In this document: piece by piece, positions 1 to 18,900 of the stretch
Numbering within the stretch: position 1 is the stretch's first letter
Layout of the letters: every line of letters begins with the position of its first letter
Source of the DNA: Limanda limanda
Taxonomy: Eukaryota; Chordata; Actinopteri; Pleuronectiformes; Pleuronectidae
NCBI RefSeq assembly: GCF_963576545.1
Contig: NC_083637.1
Coordinates: 23,168,007-23,232,006 of the forward strand
Direction: 5' to 3'
DNA length: 64,000 nt
Translations under genes and position numbers: made by a program
Notes under the pieces: generated by a model
What the model saw: the letters and a program-made list of their open reading frames with translations, nothing else
Database searches by the model: none
What the model was told of the DNA's origin: nothing

Positions 1-270
1 GTTCGACTGACCGATCGGTTTCAGTGGATGGGGATGGTTTCTCTGTCAAAATGAGCAATGTCATCATTTCAGTTACCTCAAGTAAGGAGGTTTGTTTTTC
101 ATTGTCGTTTGTGCGCTTGTTAGCAGGATTACACAAAAACTACAGAACCCATTTTCTTGAAACGTGGTAGGATGGGACACAAGCTAAGGAGGAGCCCATT
201 ACATTTCCTGGCAGATCCAGGAATTCTTTTTATTTTCTTAAAACTTAGGGTGTTTTTTTTTACAAATTGG

Positions 271-437
271 ATACACAAAAAGGAGGATGGTGAGACGTCC
301 TGGTGTATGTGTCTGTGTGTGTGTCTGTGTGTAAGTGAGGGAGACGATGGGATAATTACATGGTTTGACATGAGGGAAGCATGCCTTGGTTGAGTCACCC
401 AGTAGAGCAAATGATCTCTGTCTTACCGCAGGCAGAG
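271..437 (-). pseudogene. Decayed duplicate of a tnpo2 exon and its flanking intron
   Basis: On the minus strand about 360-437 still reads [19 protein letters not shown], nearly the same as the tnpo2 exon at 2124-2211. The similarity continues into the adjoining intron: 271-360 matches about 2031-2125, including the GTGTGT-rich stretch and the GTAAGTGAGGGAGAC-like segment (seen on the plus strand). The copy lacks the AG acceptor and the first codons of the exon. It also has a 5-base loss near the donor and several replacement changes. It sits in the intron after the 680-754 exon, so it is probably not spliced into the mRNA. Confidence 0.8.
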
Positions 438-679
438 GCAGGAAGTGACAAATTAATACTGCTGCAGAGATCACGTGATTTTCTTCACAACACACAGACG
501 CCAGTGTCGGCTCTTATAACCACAAACTCTTTGGACATCTTCGTCAGAGTCTTCTACGTGTATGCCACCGCCTTTTCACCGGGAGGTATTTTTATGCCTT
601 TGTGTATCTTTGTTATTATGGAGGGAGATTGAGGTTTCGATCTTTGGACCTCGCCCCTCCATGTGACCTGGAACCTCAC

Positions 680-8065
<7,386 letters not shown>

Positions 8066-8700
8066 CCTACAAGACACGAACACACACAATACCTGTTTAG
8101 GAGGAATGTGCAACACACAACCAGACGGCCCCACCTCGGTGCATTACAACTCACATCACGTAGAATTAACGTAGAATGCGCATTCACTGTAGCAGATGTT
8201 AATACACGACAATAACGAGCCAAATACTCGCTAACTGCAAACGTAACGGCTGGGTACTTTGATCTCAATGTAGGTTCATCCACAGTGTTTGCCTATGACG
8301 TTCCTGTTAGCATAGCTGTTTATTAGCATGTCCCGATCCTGGCTACGTTAAACCAAGCGATGCAGCTCGACGGTGGACTTTAACAACGCACAGCTGTATG
8401 AATAAAGAACCTCCGGCCACTCGCTGCAGAGCCGCTTTCTACGTGAGGCCCAGGCGGCAAATGTATCGGCTCATTTAGCTAGCAGGTTAGCTTAGCATCG
8501 CTGTGATGCTCATCCCGCACCGGACTCACACAGAAATCCGCCGCCGGGAGAGATCCTCCGGGGACAGTGGAGACCCGGCGCGGGGTTGTCACGGTTGTGT
8601 TGCTACATAAAACCCCCCGAGACGACGATAACCACAACAGCCCACCGCCCAGCAGTCGCTACCAGCAGCACGGCTAGCTAGCATCACCTAGAAAGTGCCG
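8066..8700 (-). promoter_or_regulatory. tnpo2 5' flank with promoter / 5' UTR, GC-rich
   Basis: Upstream of the tnpo2 start codon the DNA is relatively CpG-rich, most clearly at about 8400-8690 (CCGCCGCCGGGAG, GGAGACCCGGCGCGGGG). This is typical of a housekeeping CpG promoter with a non-coding first exon. No TATA box or exact start site could be assigned. From 8700 to 9530 only unique-looking AT-richer DNA is seen. Confidence 0.5.
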
Positions 8701-9546
8701 CGAAAGGTTTTACCTGGTCACTCCAATGTCGCAGATCTATATTCCTATAGACGGTGGTGCAGTCACGCTGGAGCCGCTCACATTAAACAAACGATGACTT
8801 CGACCTGTGTAGCTGAACGCAAACTTGTGACCTCGGTAGATCTGTGTGCTCACTACTTGGTATGTGACACAGATCGCATGCCTTGCAATCAAGCCGGGTG
8901 AGCTGTTTGATCGCGTTCGGCTTCCGTACTGGAAGGAACGAGTAACTGCAGACACAAGATCAACTTTTAATGTTCCCATTATTTTATATTTAATGAACAG
9001 GAATCAGTGTATGGTATGTTACACTATGTTGAGGTGGGATAATTAGTTATTGATGCATCACATACATTTTAATGGCATATGCATTGTTTTGCGTGGTGTT
9101 CTGTTTCTGGCCACCAGGTGGTATCAGTTTCCAGTTGATGCAGCATCCATGTAACTGCACAATGATCCGTAGGTGATGCAGGGTGTGGGTGCAAGGACAT
9201 GAGCACCAGTGCATCCTTTAAGCACACCATCAATAAAAGCCTGTATATGTTAGACTTGTTCAGCCCAGATTTGCTGTCACTGCTTTAAAATTAATTTATC
9301 GCTGATGCAGGTTTATTGCAATGGATGTCAGTGCTTTGTGAATGTGCAAATCTACGATATCTAACCCTCAAAACAACCACATGTAAATCAGAGAATAGTA
9401 GGACACGTCATGTGCTCACAGTCACCACCACCTCCTCCATTTCAAAATCCTTCAAGGTTTCCCAAAAGTGGAAATGTGAGCATGATCTATCATTTTGGCT
9501 TATGTTTAGTAAGACGAACAGACACATTTCGTAACACCTCCATAAC

Positions 9547-9555
9547 GCTTTATTA
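9547..9555 (-). terminator. Likely polyadenylation signal of rln3
   Basis: The minus strand has AATAAA about 220 bases after the rln3 stop codon; it is the first clear signal in the 3' flank. Confidence 0.5.
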
Positions 9556-9771
9556 AACATATATATATATATCAATCTGTTATAATCACAATAAACAACT
9601 TTTGAACACACATTCACATTCCTGAATCCATTAGTCAAATCACAAGGACGGTAAGTTGGATGGGAAGTGTCATTTCATGAATGATTACGATGAAAAACTG
9701 GAGGAATCACAGAAAAAGAGAGGAGCTCTGCATGAGTGATAGGACAAGATGCATGTTTAAGTAGACTAGGT

Positions 9772-10316
9772 TCAGCACAGGGAGCTGATTTCACTCTTGC
9801 TACATCCCCACTTGCAGCAGGCGTTGGACAGTCCGACCACTACATCCCGTCCCTTCCTGTCCGCACTCCGCAGAGCCTCCAGCACCTCCTCTGAGATCGG
9901 CAAGCGAGCTGAGTTTCTGAATCCAGTAGCCACCGGTGCCACTTCCAGCGCTTGATCTTTCCATCCTTTGGACTCTACAGTATCCTGCTCATTGGTATGA
10001 TGGATGGGGTCTGTGTTCCATGGGTCAAAGGCTTCTTCTCCAATGAGAGCTGATTCAAAAAAAAGGAAAGGTTAATCTCTTCATATTGCATTCAGGCTCT
10101 AGGTAAACATGGCAGATATAGTCCCTGGCACACAGTCTTACCTGAGTCTCCTATGCTTCTCCTCCAGCGAGAACCACCACAGGTAAAGATGACAGCTCGT
10201 ATGAACTCTCTCCCGCACAGTTTCACCCCGTAGAACGAGGGATGGCCGTCGTTGGAGCGCACCCGGTCTACCAGAGCCACCAACAAACCCAGGGACAAGA
10301 GTGCTGCCTTCCACAT
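9772..10316 (-). CDS. rln3: Relaxin-3 prohormone
   Basis: This encodes a secreted insulin/relaxin-family neuropeptide that acts on RXFP3/RXFP4-type receptors. The two coding exons, 10142-10316 and 9772-10049, give 150 residues, with one intron in the C-peptide as in the family. Residues 1-21 (MWKAALLSLGLLVALVDRVRS) look like a signal peptide. The B chain contains CGREFIRAVIFTCGGSRW, which holds the RXXXRXXI receptor-binding cassette. A connecting peptide follows, then an RKGR furin site and the A chain ending CCKWGCSKSEISSLC, the relaxin-3 hallmark. All six cysteines of the insulin fold are present. An in-frame upstream ATG at 10391 is only about 15 bases from the TATA box, so it probably lies upstream of the transcript, and the 10316 start was chosen. 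The duplicated teleost a or b copy cannot be told apart here. Confidence 0.95.
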
Positions 10317-10400
10317 GGTGAGACTGAAAAGATGCTGGAGGTCTTTCAAAGGCTGGAAATCGCTTGAGGCGTTGTGTGGTTTGCGTTTCATCTCGAACCG

Positions 10401-10410
10401 CTTATATAGG
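10401..10410 (-). promoter_or_regulatory. TATA box of rln3
   Basis: The minus strand reads CCTATATAAG. Transcription would be expected to start near 10375, about 60 bases before the chosen ATG at 10316. This excludes the upstream in-frame ATG at 10391. Confidence 0.75.
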
Positions 10411-10724
10411 ACCTCAGCTCACCTCCACTATTTGTCATGCCCAGAGATAAGACCCGGAGACCTTTAGGAGCAACAATGCACATGGAGAAAAATTAAAAGT
10501 TGTGATTAAGTAGCGAATGACGCCAGAGGTGTTGTCAGCGGAGCTCTCGGCTATCTAACCACACGTGGCCTTTTGATGGCCTTCATGACCTTTACATCAG
10601 TTGGGCTCGTGCTGTCACCTGCACTATCTCCTCCTTGCTATCTGCTCTGCTGGGGGATTGGATGGAGATCACTATTCATTCAACCCAAGAATAGCTGGGG
10701 CGATATACGTTGGCGGCCACACAC

Positions 10725-10760
10725 GCACACTGACACACGCACACTTACACACGCACATAT

Positions 10761-10830
<70 letters not shown>

Positions 10831-10833
10831 TCA

Positions 10834-10893
<60 letters not shown>
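10725..10893 (+). repeat. Long (CA)n microsatellite
   Basis: About 165 bases of almost pure CA/CACT repeat. The open frames reading HTHTHT across it are artefacts of the repeat. Confidence 0.97.
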
Positions 10894-10897
<4 letters not shown>

Positions 10898-10949
10898 TGT
10901 GTATCCATGATTCCAGACTACATTGCATCGACCAACATTAAGTCCTTGG

Positions 10950-11480
10950 CGACTTGCGTTGATTTTGATAGGAGATTTGCTCTTACTTTGGCCACCATAC
11001 CTAAATGCTGTACCCCAACCCTAACCCTAACTAACCCAAAGTTAATCCTATCACTAACCATAAAATAAGGTGTTAACTCTAAATTTAACCAAACAGCCCA
11101 CTGAAAGGGATGTCAGAAAGTGAGGACCAGTCAGGATGTGCTCACTTTCCCATGAATACACCTTATAAATGTACCTTCCTGGAGACTTACTCTAACCTTT
11201 ACTATAGTTACCACTTGTCGAACCCTTACCCTAACCTTAACTCAACCTTAATCTTAAAAATAACCTTAACTTAATCTAAACCTCAACCTCAACCTTAACC
11301 CAAAACATGTTTTCACCTATATACGCTTCTACTGAAACGGGCCCCAGATTTGAGGTCCTCACCATGGTCCCAACAACAGTGGTAACACACACACAAACAC
11401 AGTTACACACACACACTATCAAGCCCACACACACACACACACCTGATGAGACTGCATTGACACACACAATAAAATTGAGT
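10950..11480. repeat. Interspersed repeat with telomere-like CCCTAA stretches and (AC)n
   Basis: The region contains degenerate CTAACCCTAA-type stretches at about 11013-11035 and 11221-11300. It also has the phrases GAGGTCCTCACCATGGTC and GTGAGGACCAGTCAG, and (AC)n near 11390-11445. This combination looks like a common fish interspersed element adjoining CA repeats. No gene is seen between rln3 and the rfx1 promoter. Confidence 0.5.
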
Positions 11481-11639
11481 AGAGAAGGCCAGATGTGAGG
11501 GACGATATCAACATTGTACATTCTGTACAATCATAAAAGTCATATTAGAAGTGGACGTTGTGCTCTGACAACATTGACAGACAGGGACGTCTACCAATCA
11601 CTGAACGGTATTTTTAATGACGTCGCGACCACCTCCCAG

Positions 11640-11835
11640 GTCAACCAATCAGCATCTAGTGCAGGGCGGGGCGATAACGGGAGGGTAGCAACAGTTGCCC
11701 CGGTGAAGGCGAGGCGCCATAGTCACGGTAGTCCTGGCGACAAGAACCAAGCAACGGGAGTCAACAACAACAACCGAAATATAAGGGGGAAAAAAACTTT
11801 AACGACTAAAACGGACAAAACTGGGATAAAGCAGA
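11640..11835 (+). promoter_or_regulatory. rfx1 promoter and probable non-coding first exon
   Basis: A CCAAT box (11645-11649) and a GC box GGGCGGGGC (11664-11672) are followed at 11687-11699 by AGCAAC and GTTGCC. These are two RFX half-sites in swapped order. The GC-rich stretch ends with a possible splice donor (CAG|GTGACA) near 11834. The coding exon begins after the acceptor at 12941-12942, so a first intron of about 1.1 kb is inferred. The exact start site is unknown. Confidence 0.55.
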
Positions 11836-12963
11836 GGTGACAACGTAAAATATCTCAGTACTACTGTGTCGTGTTGTGTACATTTGAATACGTGTGCTTG
11901 TTTGTACAGTCGTCAGCGGTAACGTGGACTGGCTGGAGACTCTCGGGGATGGAAGTGGTTGCTGGCTCCTCTGTGAACGCACACCGTTGTTATGGCGATG
12001 TCAGATCTTTGATAAGAGCACAAGATGGCGGGTGTGTGTTGTAGTGGCCAGTCGTACTTTTTTCCGTCACATCTGTCAAGAGTGTGTCGTTCCGCTCCAC
12101 GTGACGCCTGAGACCCGAGCGAGGCGTGATCGGTGACGTGGTTACAGATTGATCTGCCACCCGACAGGAGGGTTGAGCATTTAGCTGGCTCGCTCAGACG
12201 TCACAGGTCAACGTGAGCTGCTAACCGGGGGAAGCTATCACTCTCGTTTTCCGCAACTCACTTTTCAAGCCAGCGATCCAGAGCCGCTGGGCACAGGGAA
12301 GCACATGGGGCAGCTCGGCCGACATTAGGGTTAATGAGTCACGCAAGCGGAGGCATGCGTGTGACGTGTTTTTGTGACTTTGGAAAAAGTTTTTGGTGTG
12401 ACATTGAAAGTCGACAAGCCACCTCCGTGCACACGGTGTGCGGTGCGATCATCTGATAGTGTTGTTTGCCTTGTTGGTTCCCGCAGGAGGGGCTTGTCCC
12501 ACAGGGGGATGGCCCGAGACTCCTGTCTGACAGTGGGCCTCACAACTGATCCGTTTAATTCCAGATGGGACAGTGGGGCATTTAATTTTTTTCAGATTTT
12601 TTATAATTTTCAGTTAAGTCATTATATTTAATTTGACACAGTGAGTTAACATTGCTTTTGAAATGTACTACATTGACTTATTTTCATTTATGGATCTTAA
12701 TTTTGCACTGTTGTTGATCAAACAGGAAAGGCTTTAGACTGCTGCTTAATCTGAGACAAAAGCCCCACTTCCTCCTCTGGTTTATGTTTCCTCATACACA
12801 CACACACACACATGCACACATAACACATTTGTGTGCACACACTCTAGCTCTATCTAGCCAAAACCTCTGTGAAATTATGATAAGCCAACCATATGTGTTT
12901 GCAGCACTTTCATTAATGACTTCCCTCGCCTTTTATCCACAGAACTAGTGCCTCAAAGGATTG

Positions 12964-12977
12964 GTTGCCATGGCAAC
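12964..12977 (+). promoter_or_regulatory. Perfect RFX X-box palindrome over the rfx1 start codon
   Basis: GTTGCC-AT-GGCAAC matches the RFX consensus GTNRCC(N0-3)RGYAAC on both half-sites. It is a perfect inverted repeat with a 2-base spacer. The ATG of rfx1 (12970-12972) is its centre. Confidence 0.75.
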
Positions 12978-15900
12978 TTCTGGATACTCAGAGGACCTTC
13001 AGCCTCAGCAGGCCAACTCGGTAACCTTAGCAACAACTGCTGCCACCACACCCTCGTCCACGAAGACGACACACTTCCTGTCCGAGATCCCACCAACCTC
13101 TGGAACCACCGCAACAGCCAACCAATCGTCCGGCGCCTCAAAAACCGGACAGGATGCACTTTGTTCTCAAGCTCCGCCCACCCAGGCCCAGAGCCAGAAG
13201 GCACTGGTTCTGACCACTCCCACGCAGCACTATGTGTCCCCCAACATTCAGCACTCGACGGTCCAGAAAAGTAATGGTCCGAGTGGTTCTCCTCAGTACA
13301 TCATAGTCACAGTCACAGGTGAGAGGCACATGTATGACTGACACTGTACAATTCACATTTTGCGAACACACACAATGCTTTCACACAGGACACGCTACAC
13401 CGAGAGGTTCAGTATGTCCTGCAAGTCTCTTATAAGCTATAAACACCAGGCTGGTTCCTGCTGGGAGACTGACAGCCTGTGTGGCACAGTGTGTTACACT
13501 TTAGTTAGAAATCAATGGCAGAGGGCAGTTGTGTTTAGATATCTGTATCAAGATCTTTAAAGCAATGACAAACGCTTGTACAAGGTTTCCAGGACCAATT
13601 GCCATTTCAAATGTTTTTTGAGCAGTAAAGAAAAAATTAAATAGTAGTAATATTATTATTTTCATAAAGATGATGTTTAGTTATTGTTTGGGTTTATAAG
13701 TCCAGGTTACACATGTTATGCCCTATTGAATTGCATGCCATCTTTACAATCGTCTCTGATTGGATGATGACTGAAGACTCCCTAAATCCTGTAAGAGCTG
13801 AGGCACCAGTGATGTAGTTTGCCTGTCTGGTTCGATGGTGCATACATTATGAGGACAGAACACGCTGATGGACTCGGTTGCTAGGCTGCACAGTCCCTAA
13901 CGTGGGAGCGTGGACTAATGATGGATGGAATCTGACTTTTCTTTTACTCTGCTGTTTTTACTGTTCTAGATAGAGAGTGGTATACTGACGTTTTGATCAT
14001 TATTATAGAATCCAAATTGAAATAGGCTTTTGGTGTTTTTTTGAAACGTATCCTCATATAAAAAACATGCTTAGTCAAAAAGAAACCAGTTTAATCCGGC
14101 ATTTTGAAAGATGGTGGAAGCGAGAGGGAATCGACCCCAACTGGAGTCTATCCTTATGTTTATTTTAGGGTTGTCTATTCGCAGATCTTTTTGCCTGCTA
14201 GTATCATGTAACACTATGCACTCTCACCCAGAGGGAGAGAGTCACATGGCCATGGCCTGGATGACTAAGTTATCTGAATAAATGTGCTCATTTAAAAAAG
14301 AATCCCCCTACATCGGAAGCATGGACTGCAGTTTGCCTCAGTACTGTTTCTCAGATAATTTGGTATAACTACTTGATTAGAGAATACAGTGCAGCATTTG
14401 TGCTGTGTATCTGTTACATGTGTTCACATTTTAGTTTGCAGGCTCAGATGATGTACATTAGCATTTCTTTTAAACCAGTACATCACATTGTGTTTTACTA
14501 TACACAAAGATTACCTACTTCCTGCTAGCAGTAGTAATTTGTTTTTGTTTTTCTTAAACAGAAAATGGAACAGAACGATCAATGTGACACTTACAAAGGA
14601 CAAAAACGTTTTTCTGCTTTTCTCGGACTTCATTACGGCAGCAGCATTATGAATTCAGCAGGGATTATAAGAAGTTAAGCTTCACCTGTTAACCTGGCAA
14701 ATGGGAAGATCATTTTTCTTTATCAGTCAATGTGTCTCATGTGTTTAATGCAAACCTTGAAAAAAAAGACACGTGTCCATCACAATCGGCTAAGAGATGT
14801 GGCCTATAGTGACACATCCCCACATCTCTGATAATGCAGGAGATACAATTCTGCGGTTATTTGAGCTGACCACATATTCAAAATATTAATGGTTTAAATG
14901 TTGTTTGCAAAAATATCTCAATAAAATAAAGGGTTTAGGTATTAAGTCTTATGTGCACTGAAAAGCATTTGCATTTCCATCGCCCGCCTTTATGTCCCGG
15001 GGCCTTTCCAGTTTCTGGATTTGATTCTGTAAATGTTTTTACTTAATTTTCTTTGGCTACGCTTTATCTGCAACCCAAAAATGTTTAATAGTTTTCTAAA
15101 AGACTACTAATTAATATGTGATTGTCAATCAATGAATCAATCAATTATTTCTGTGGACATGCCCAGTGAAAGTGAGGCACAAGCAGTTAGAGCTGAAACC
15201 ATCAGAGGAGAGACTGAATCTCATTTTCCACCAGCTATCGTAACATGAACTCATATTGAATGATAGTTTGTGCCGAGTTGTGCTGGCTCAAGGAGTAACT
15301 AGGATGGCACATACCTCCACCAAGCTCCAACGGTCAGATCAGTTCTCTAAATTTACTAGATTTTTTCCCATCAAGATGCAATAATTATTCCCTGGATCTG
15401 CCTTCTGATCTGGATCCACCCCAAAATTTAACGGGTTCTTCCCTGACCCATATCGCATAATTCCACCTAGTTTCATGGAAATTGTTTTTGTGTAATCTTG
15501 CTTACAAACAAACACACCAACAATCGAAGGGACAGGGGGGACATTCGAACATCCTCGGCTGAAGTAACTTCACCCAGGCAGTTTGCAGCAGTTACCTCAA
15601 AGTACAATACAGAGCGGCACGGTGCAAAACACTTGTTTCTCACCTGAAGGATTTAAAGAAAGTGAATATGACCCTCTCCCCCATCCGCCCACTCCCCTTC
15701 CCTCTATCCTCCATCCCTCATGTATCTCTCATTTCCCTCTCATCTGATCTGCATGTTTACAAGATGGAGGGATTTCTCTCTCCATCTGGGGAGATTAGCT
15801 GTCCAAGGCTGTCCTTCTGCATGCAACATATAAAGATGAAATGAGAGTTCAGACCGACACACGCTTTCCCCCTTTGCTATCGGTCTCTCCTCTGCCAAGC

Positions 15901-18900
15901 AAAAAAAAAAAAAATTAAGAAATAGTTGCAGGATGTTCTGCAGCGGCTGTTATTACGATTTGGAAGCAGTGTGTCGTGAGTACTGAACTTGTGGTGATAC
16001 TGGCTGGATTTTTTTTGTATTGCTTTTTATTTGATCATCTGATGAACCTTCTCTCCCTCACGCTCCGTGTGCCGTCCCCAGAGGGTTCCGTTCACTCCAA
16101 TGACAGTCTGTCGGACTCCAGCCCGTCAGGCCCTGGCGTTCCTACTCAGGTGGTCCAACCGGTGCAGACCACCGCACAGGTGAGCCCTTTGCATATTTAC
16201 AAACCATATCAGCCATTTGAGCCCATAGGAGCAGGTTATAAACAGAGGGATGGTTGCCGGAAGAGTTTTATTTGACCCTCTGACTTTACTCAACAGCAGA
16301 GGTCAGTGTTGCAGGCAGTGTCACAGGCAGCCAAGAGAATTCAGACAGGCCACATCAGCAACCTGCAGCCGGTGCTCATTAACCAGGAGGTAAACTGACA
16401 CACACAAGACATTTTGTGTGATCATGTAAGAGACTAGACATTAAATGCTTTCAGTTTAAATGTATGGGTAATTCCATCATTTGTTCATTATTCATGAATT
16501 TGTCAAGGGGGACATTAAACAGCAAGTCCAAGAGTAGGGGATGTAGGAGAGAAAGAATTTAGTGCCTGTACCTCTGACACACTTTAGCTTTTTCACTCTC
16601 TCAAGCTGATCCCTCACTTTCTCCACAGTTTACCTCAACAGTGTGTTTGCCTTGCCACACACATGATATTCAACCTTATATTCATCTTTACTGGCAGTCA
16701 ACAACCCCCCTTCTACTTCCTTGCTTCACTGGTTGTAATCCGATATCTAATACACATCTGAGAAATTCGGTCAACAACATGGCTTCCACTGATAATCAGG
16801 ATGGTGAGCTGTCTAACAGGTTTCAAATATTGCGTTGGCACTGCTCTGCCCTTCCTCTGAACACAAACCCTCTTGATCCAGTTGAGCTACTTCTTCACTA
16901 CTTTTACCATTTCGATGTCGATTAAAGGCTACATTTAATCTGCTCTTATTTTTTTTAATGATGAATTAAATGTATAGATTTAATTATTAAATTTGACTGT
17001 GGTAACTTGTATGGATGAATCCACAGAGAACTAAAATAGCTCTCAGAGAGATCAGACCTCTGCCAAGGCCCAACAGTCCCCTTATGGAGCCACATTTAGA
17101 TAGACTGGATCCAGATTTTTACTTGGATCCAGCACCAAATTGCACAGATACATATATATCAGTCCCTTTAACATACCAGATTTTTTTAATCAATGGACTT
17201 TTTGAAAATCACCATTTATACTTAAAATAAAAAAGAAATCCTGGATCAGCCGCATGATCTGGATCTAATGGATTTTTCCCTGAGCCACCCTACATCCTTC
17301 CATCAAGTATCATGGTAATCGTGTCCAGTTGTTTTTGCATAATGCTGCTAACTAACAGACAAAGAATCAAATCCAAAGGAACACAACCTCCACAGTGGAG
17401 GTCATTATCTCCCTTCTCTCACCTTAACTGAGCGTTTAAGCATTTTCCAGCTCATTATTTCGGTTTTGATTTGCTTCTCTGCTCTGATCGATGTTGTTTC
17501 CGCCACAGCAGGGAGACCTGTTTCCAGCAGACAAAAAAGCTTAGAAAACCCACAGGACACTGCCCTGCCAAGCACAAAACACAGGACACATAGAACACAG
17601 GGGAAATGTGTGACTAGCCAGAACATTGTGGAGCAATTAGCAGCTAAAGAGCAAGAGATGTTCCTCCATGAGTGGTGGAGACCAAATACAGAGCTGAAAC
17701 AGAGTGAATACTTTCATGTCCTCATTTGGACATAAACACAGCGTCAATTGAATGCTAGTGTTGCTCCATGTCTACTGAATGTTGAAAGAAACAAACATTC
17801 AACATCTTTTTGCACTGCCCTGAAAATAAAAATCTGTGAACACTGCTTTATGTCTCCTCTTTTCTTTCGCCAGGTGGAGCATGTGTACCCTGGCCAAGTG
17901 CAGTATGTGGACGGAGGCGGAGATGCAACCTTCACCACATCCAACATGTGAGAAGAAAAGCAAACCGCTCTGGCGGATTTTTACACATCTCTCAGAAATG
18001 CTCTCTGACAACCACGATCAATCAAACACATAATGCAACTTTCCTTGTCATAAAAACTATTGTGTATTCATGTTTCTCTACGCATGTTCTTTTCTTTCTT
18101 GTCCAGTCGATCAAGCAACTACCCTTTCTCCGACTCGCCGCTCTACTCCCAGACCCCTCCCATCTCCTCTTCCACTTACTATGAGGATACGCCCGGCTCT
18201 GAGTCCGACATCAGCGGGGCTGTGACCTCAGTTTCTGTGGAAACAGGAGGAGCCAATAGCGGTGCAGCTGCAGGGGGATCGGGCTACCTCCTTCAGGGAA
18301 GTTATGTGTTAGGAGGAGGAGGGGGAGCATCAGCAGGTGGAGGAGGAGGAGGAGGACAGAGTTACACTAGCCCTAACTCTCGTGCCCCACCTGCTACTGT
18401 GAGTACTCAAGTTGTAAAACGAAAATAACGTACGTAAGCATAATCTATGACATGAAGGCTCAAAAAATACAATTGTGTGACCCCCCCTCTCTAGGTGCAG
18501 TGGCTGTGTGATAACTACGAGGGGGCGGAGGGGGTTAGTTTACCTCGCTGTACCCTTTACTACCACTACCTGCTGCACTGCCAGGAGCAGAAACTAGAAC
18601 CTGTTAATGCTGCATCCTTCGGGAAACTCATCAGATCCGTCTTCATGGGGCTACGTACGAGAAGATTAGGGACTAGGTAGACACACACACACACACACAC
18701 ACACACGTACATTAGTGTTGATAGACTTATATGTCAGGTCACTGTCCTAACCTTTCTCTGCGTTTGCTTCAGAGGGAATTCTAAGTACCACTACTACGGC
18801 CTGAGGATTAAATCTGGTTCCCCACTCCTCAGACTGATGGATGAGCAGCAGCACATGGCGATGAGGCAGCAGCCTTTTTCACAGAAAAACAGGTATCTGC

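Noticed and set aside
1..75. Possible C/D-box snoRNA in a tnpo2 intron (minus strand ATGATGA and CTGA boxes)
   Set aside because: Human TNPO2 hosts SNORD41, so I looked for one. The flanks here do not form a terminal stem and the guide does not resemble SNORD41.
10317..10391. Upstream in-frame ATG of rln3
   Set aside because: It is only about 15 bases from the TATA box and probably not in the transcript. The ATG at 10316 opens a standard signal peptide.
10573..11068. Long open frames rich in His-Thr on the plus strand
   Set aside because: They are translations of the (CA)n microsatellite and have no other coding signal.
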